Shown here: positions 61,574-64,000 of the stretch, one piece after another
Position numbering within the stretch: the stretch's first letter is position 1
Layout: each line of letters starts with the position of its first letter
Assembly (NCBI GenBank): GCA_963802765.1
Contig: CAWDJZ010000013.1
Coordinates: 62,001-126,000 of the forward strand
DNA: 64,000 nt
Direction: 5' to 3'
DNA from: Gaiellasilicea sp963802765
GTDB taxonomy: Bacteria > Actinomycetota > Thermoleophilia > Gaiellales > Gaiellaceae
Program-made: the position numbers and the translations under genes
The notes under the pieces: generated by a model
Databases searched by the model: none
What the model was told of the DNA's origin: nothing
The model's input: the letters and a program-made list of their open reading frames with translations, nothing else

Positions 61574-63791
61574 CTACAAGCGCGATGTCGTCGGGCCGGA
61601 CGGGCACGCGCGTGAGCTCGCGGCCGGTCGCGTCGCGGAGCGCGGAGACGACCGCGGCGGTCGAGACGACGGTCGGCGGCTCGCCGACGCCCTTGAGGCC
61701 GTAGGGGGCGCCGGGCTCGGGATCCTCGACGAGCACGCTCTCGACGGGCGGCATGTCGAGCGCGGTCGGGATCAGGTAGTCGGTGAAGCTCGCGTTCGTG
61801 ATCAGGCCGTCGGCGGTGCGGATCTCCTCCATCAGGGCGAGGCCGAGCCCCTGCGCGGTGCCGCCCTCGATCTGCCCCTCGACCGCCAGCGGGTTGATCG
61901 CCTTGCCGACGTCCTGGGCCGTCCCGATCCAGACGACCCGCGTCAGCCCGAGGTCGACGTCGACCTCGGCGACAACGCGCATCGCGGCCACGGCGAAGGA
62001 GACGTGCGCGCGCTCGCCCGTGACCTGGCCCGTCTCCGGGTCGAGCGGCGTCGTGCGCGCGTGGCGGTAGACGCGCTCGACGTCCACGTCGCCGCCGGTT
62101 CGGCGCTGCTCCTCCAGAGCTGCTCGACACGCCTTTTGCACGGCGCCGGCCGCCATCCAGGTCATCCGCGAGGCCGACGCCGAGCCGGCCGAGCCCACCG
62201 CGGCGGTCCCGGCGGGCGCGAGCACGACGTCGTCGGTGCCGAGCTCGGTGCGTGCGACCTGGAGGATCACGTCGGTCACCCCCTGGCCGACCTCGGCCGA
62301 GGCGCAGTGGATCTCCGCCGAGCCGTCGGCGCGCAGGATCACGCGGGCGGCCGTGTGGTCGTCGAAGCCCTCCGAGTAGCAGATGTTCTTGAAGCCGACG
62401 GCGAAGCCGACACCGCGCCGGACTCCCTCGCCCCGCGTCGTGTTGCCCGCTCCGCCGGGAAGCCGGATCGCCTCGCGCGGCAGCTGCTCGGGCTCCGGCA
62501 CCGCCAGCTCGGCGGCGCGGCGGATCACGTCGGCGACCGGCAGCGAGCCCTCGATCACCTGGCCCGTCGGCAGCGTGTCGCCCGGGCCGAGCGCGTTCAG
62601 GAGCCGCAGCTCGACCGGGTCGATCCCGAGCGCGGCCGCGAGCTTGTCCATCTGCGCCTCGGCCGCGAAGCAGGTCTGCGCCGCGCCGAAGCCCCGCATC
62701 GCGCCGCAGGGCGGGTTGTTCGAGTAGACGCAGGTCGACTCGATCAGCGCGTTCGCGACCTTGTACGGGCCGACCGCGAACGAGGCCGCATTCGACGTGA
62801 CCGCCGTCGAGCTGGACGCATACGCCCCGCCGTCGAGCAGGATCTGCATGCGCACGCTCACGAGCTCCCCCGCCCGCGTCGCGCGGTGCTCGCACCGGAT
62901 CCGCGCCGGATGCCGGTGGACGTGGCCGAAGAACGACTCCTCGCGGTTGTAGACGATCTTCACGGGCCGGTCGGTGTGCAGCGCGAGCATCGCGCCGTGG
63001 ATCTGCATCGAGAGGTCCTCGCGGCCGCCGAAGGCGCCGCCGACGCCGGCGAGGTGGATCCGCACCATCTCCGGCGGCAGGCCGAGGCAGGGAGCGACCT
63101 GGTCGCGGTCGACGTGGAGCCACTGCGTGGCCACGTAGACGTCGACGCCTCCTTCGCCGTCGGGCACCGCGAGGCCCGACTCCGGGCCGAGGAATGCCTG
63201 GTCCTGGATACCGACGTCGTAGACGCCGGTGACGGTCACGTCGCCCTCGGCGTCCGGGTCGCCGCGCCGGATCACCATGTGGCGGACGACGTTCGGCCGG
63301 TCGTCCCGGCGGTAGCCGTGGCCCATCGTCGGCCGGTCGGGATGGAGCGGCGGCTGCTCGGTCGCCCGCTCCATATCCGTCACCGCTTCGAGCGCCTCGT
63401 ACTCGACCCGCACTGCGGCGGCAGCGCGTCGCGCCTGCTCGGGCTCCTCGGCCGCGACGAGCGCGACCGGCTCGCCGTAGTAGCGGACGCGGTCGGCCGC
63501 GAGCACCGGCTGGTCGGCGAACTCGAGCCCGTACGTCTTCTGGCCCGGCACGTCGGCGTGCGTGAGGACGGCGTGCACCCCGGGCATCCGCACCGCGGCG
63601 GAGATGTCGAGCTCGGCGATCTTCGCGTGCGCGTGCGGGCTGCGGACGGTGACGCCCCAGAGCATGCCGGCGGCGTGGAGATCGCTCGAGTACGCGAACT
63701 CCCCGGCCACCTTCGGCACGGCGTCGTGCCGGACGGCCGCGTCCCCCACGCGCCCGAGCCGGAGCCGCGTCGGCTGGGCGGTCGTGCTCAC
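61506..63791 (-). CDS. Molybdenum hydroxylase large subunit (xanthine dehydrogenase family, CoxL-like)
   Basis: About 761 aa from the GTG at 63791. The domains are complete: GDAAVRHDAVPKVAGEFAYSSDLHAAGMLWGVTVRSPHAHAKI, YYGEPVALVAAEEPEQARRAA, LAGVGGAFGGREDLSMQIHGAMLALHTDRPVKIVYNREESF, PCGAMRGFGAAQ and the Mo-cofactor loop VGQGVTDVILQVARTELGTDD. The active-site loop is not the AYxCSFR of form I CO dehydrogenase, so a purine, nicotinate or aldehyde substrate is more likely. The real stop is probably near 61575; the open frame runs to 61506 and overlaps the transporter, hinting at one more indel. It overlaps the small subunit (GTGA). Confidence 0.88.
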   Translation of the reverse strand: MSTTAQPTRLRLGRVGDAAVRHDAVPKVAGEFAYSSDLHAAGMLWGVTVRSPHAHAKIAELDISAAVRMPGVHAVLTHADVPGQKTYGLEFADQPVLAADRVRYYGEPVALVAAEEPEQARRAAAAVRVEYEALEAVTDMERATEQPPLHPDRPTMGHGYRRDDRPNVVRHMVIRRGDPDAEGDVTVTGVYDVGIQDQAFLGPESGLAVPDGEGGVDVYVATQWLHVDRDQVAPCLGLPPEMVRIHLAGVGGAFGGREDLSMQIHGAMLALHTDRPVKIVYNREESFFGHVHRHPARIRCEHRATRAGELVSVRMQILLDGGAYASSSTAVTSNAASFAVGPYKVANALIESTCVYSNNPPCGAMRGFGAAQTCFAAEAQMDKLAAALGIDPVELRLLNALGPGDTLPTGQVIEGSLPVADVIRRAAELAVPEPEQLPREAIRLPGGAGNTTRGEGVRRGVGFAVGFKNICYSEGFDDHTAARVILRADGSAEIHCASAEVGQGVTDVILQVARTELGTDDVVLAPAGTAAVGSAGSASASRMTWMAAGAVQKACRAALEEQRRTGGDVDVERVYRHARTTPLDPETGQVTGERAHVSFAVAAMRVVAEVDVDLGLTRVVWIGTAQDVGKAINPLAVEGQIEGGTAQGLGLALMEEIRTADGLITNASFTDYLIPTALDMPPVESVLVEDPEPGAPYGLKGVGEPPTVVSTAAVVSALRDATGRELTRVPVRPDDIALVATSAARARPRRRAAGARARAAR

Positions 63792-64000
63792 GTTCCGGCG
63801 GCCAGCCTGACGGCGTCGAAGATCTTCGCGTAGCCGGTGCAGCGGCAGAGATTGCCGGAGAGCTCTTCCCGGATCACGTCGTCGGAGGGGCTCGGCACGC
63901 GCTCGAGCAGTGCCGCGGTCGCGACCACGAGCCCCGGCGTGCAGAACCCGCACTGGACCGCGCCCGCGTCGACGAAGGCCTGCTGCACCCGGTGCAGCCC
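63788..64000 (-). CDS. [2Fe-2S] small subunit of the molybdenum hydroxylase, C-terminal part
   Basis: Only the last 70 residues are in the window (GLHRVQQAFVDAGAVQCGFCTPGLVVATAALLERVPSPSDDVIREELSGNLCRCTGYAKIFDAVRLAA). The C-x-x-C and C-x-C pairs (QCGFCTPG, NLCRCTGY) are the second [2Fe-2S] cluster of the CoxS/XdhC-type subunit, which passes electrons from Mo to FAD. The gene continues to the right. The stop overlaps the large-subunit start. Confidence 0.93.
   Translation of the reverse strand, partial: GLHRVQQAFVDAGAVQCGFCTPGLVVATAALLERVPSPSDDVIREELSGNLCRCTGYAKIFDAVRLAAGT

Overview
The window looks like chromosomal DNA of a high-GC actinobacterium, most likely class Thermoleophilia. That placement is an inference from the very high GC third positions, frequent GTG starts, tightly overlapping operons (ATGA/GTGA junctions), an acVLRF1-type release factor beside MutS2, and the housekeeping genes present. 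No rRNA, tRNA, integrase, transposase or CRISPR array was recognised. At least ten genes carry what look like single extra bases, which breaks the ORFs while leaving the family signatures intact on both sides. This pattern is better explained by sequencing or assembly insertions than by gene decay, so I annotate these genes as whole CDSs and give the position of each break.

Layout. 1-9.5 kb holds the start of hemB, an AI-2E permease, an M23-like protein, a YmdB-type phosphodiesterase preceded by a 165-bp foldback element, two large membrane proteins of glycosyltransferase type, GtrA, Pcm, an alkaline-phosphatase superfamily protein and a thioredoxin-fold protein without its cysteines. 9.5-10.7 kb has two convergent CHRD proteins sharing a perfect hairpin terminator. 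10.8-15.2 kb is a 2-oxo-acid dehydrogenase operon (E1alpha, E1beta, acetamidase, HIRAN protein, E2). 15.3-18.5 kb has a lipoprotein protease with its PadR regulator, a lipid-kinase-like gene and a TetR regulator. 18.5-21.1 kb is a compact phenylacetyl-CoA epoxidase operon, paaABCD.

21.4-51.2 kb is the most interesting part: an extracellular contractile injection system (eCIS) locus of about 24 genes read on the minus strand. In transcription order it has a NarL-type response regulator, a degenerate receiver protein, sheath, tube, a T4-type baseplate protein, a proline-rich protein, a DUF4255 cap protein, an AAA+ ATPase, a small protein, three DUF4157 proteins (two with a second catalytic metallopeptidase-like motif), a tube-adaptor protein, a LysM protein, a hub (gpD), a spike (gpV), a small protein, gp25, two baseplate-J proteins, a tail-I-like protein, a 1275-aa DUF6519/beta-propeller protein, a coiled-coil protein and a two-domain lysin. 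Facing its end is a lone gene that fuses a ribbon-helix-helix DNA-binding domain to an Hcp tube protein. Capsid, terminase, integrase and T6SS membrane-complex genes are absent, so this is neither a prophage nor a T6SS.

51.4-64 kb returns to housekeeping and catabolism: MutS2, acVLRF1, a berberine-bridge-type FAD oxidase, an AidB-like acyl-CoA dehydrogenase, a 71-codon SelW/SelT-type selenoprotein read through an in-frame TGA with a SECIS-like hairpin, a membrane zinc-ribbon protein, two enoyl-CoA hydratases, a GNAT acetyltransferase, an EthD protein, a YdcZ-type transporter and a molybdenum hydroxylase running off the right edge.

Four copies of a 23-bp palindrome (arms GCTTGTGTTG / CAACACAAGC) occur only in the E2 gene, where they are translated in two different frames in the interdomain linkers, and in front of paaC. 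Together with two 150-165-bp foldback elements that abut gene starts, they suggest a small family of mobile palindromic repeats in this genome.
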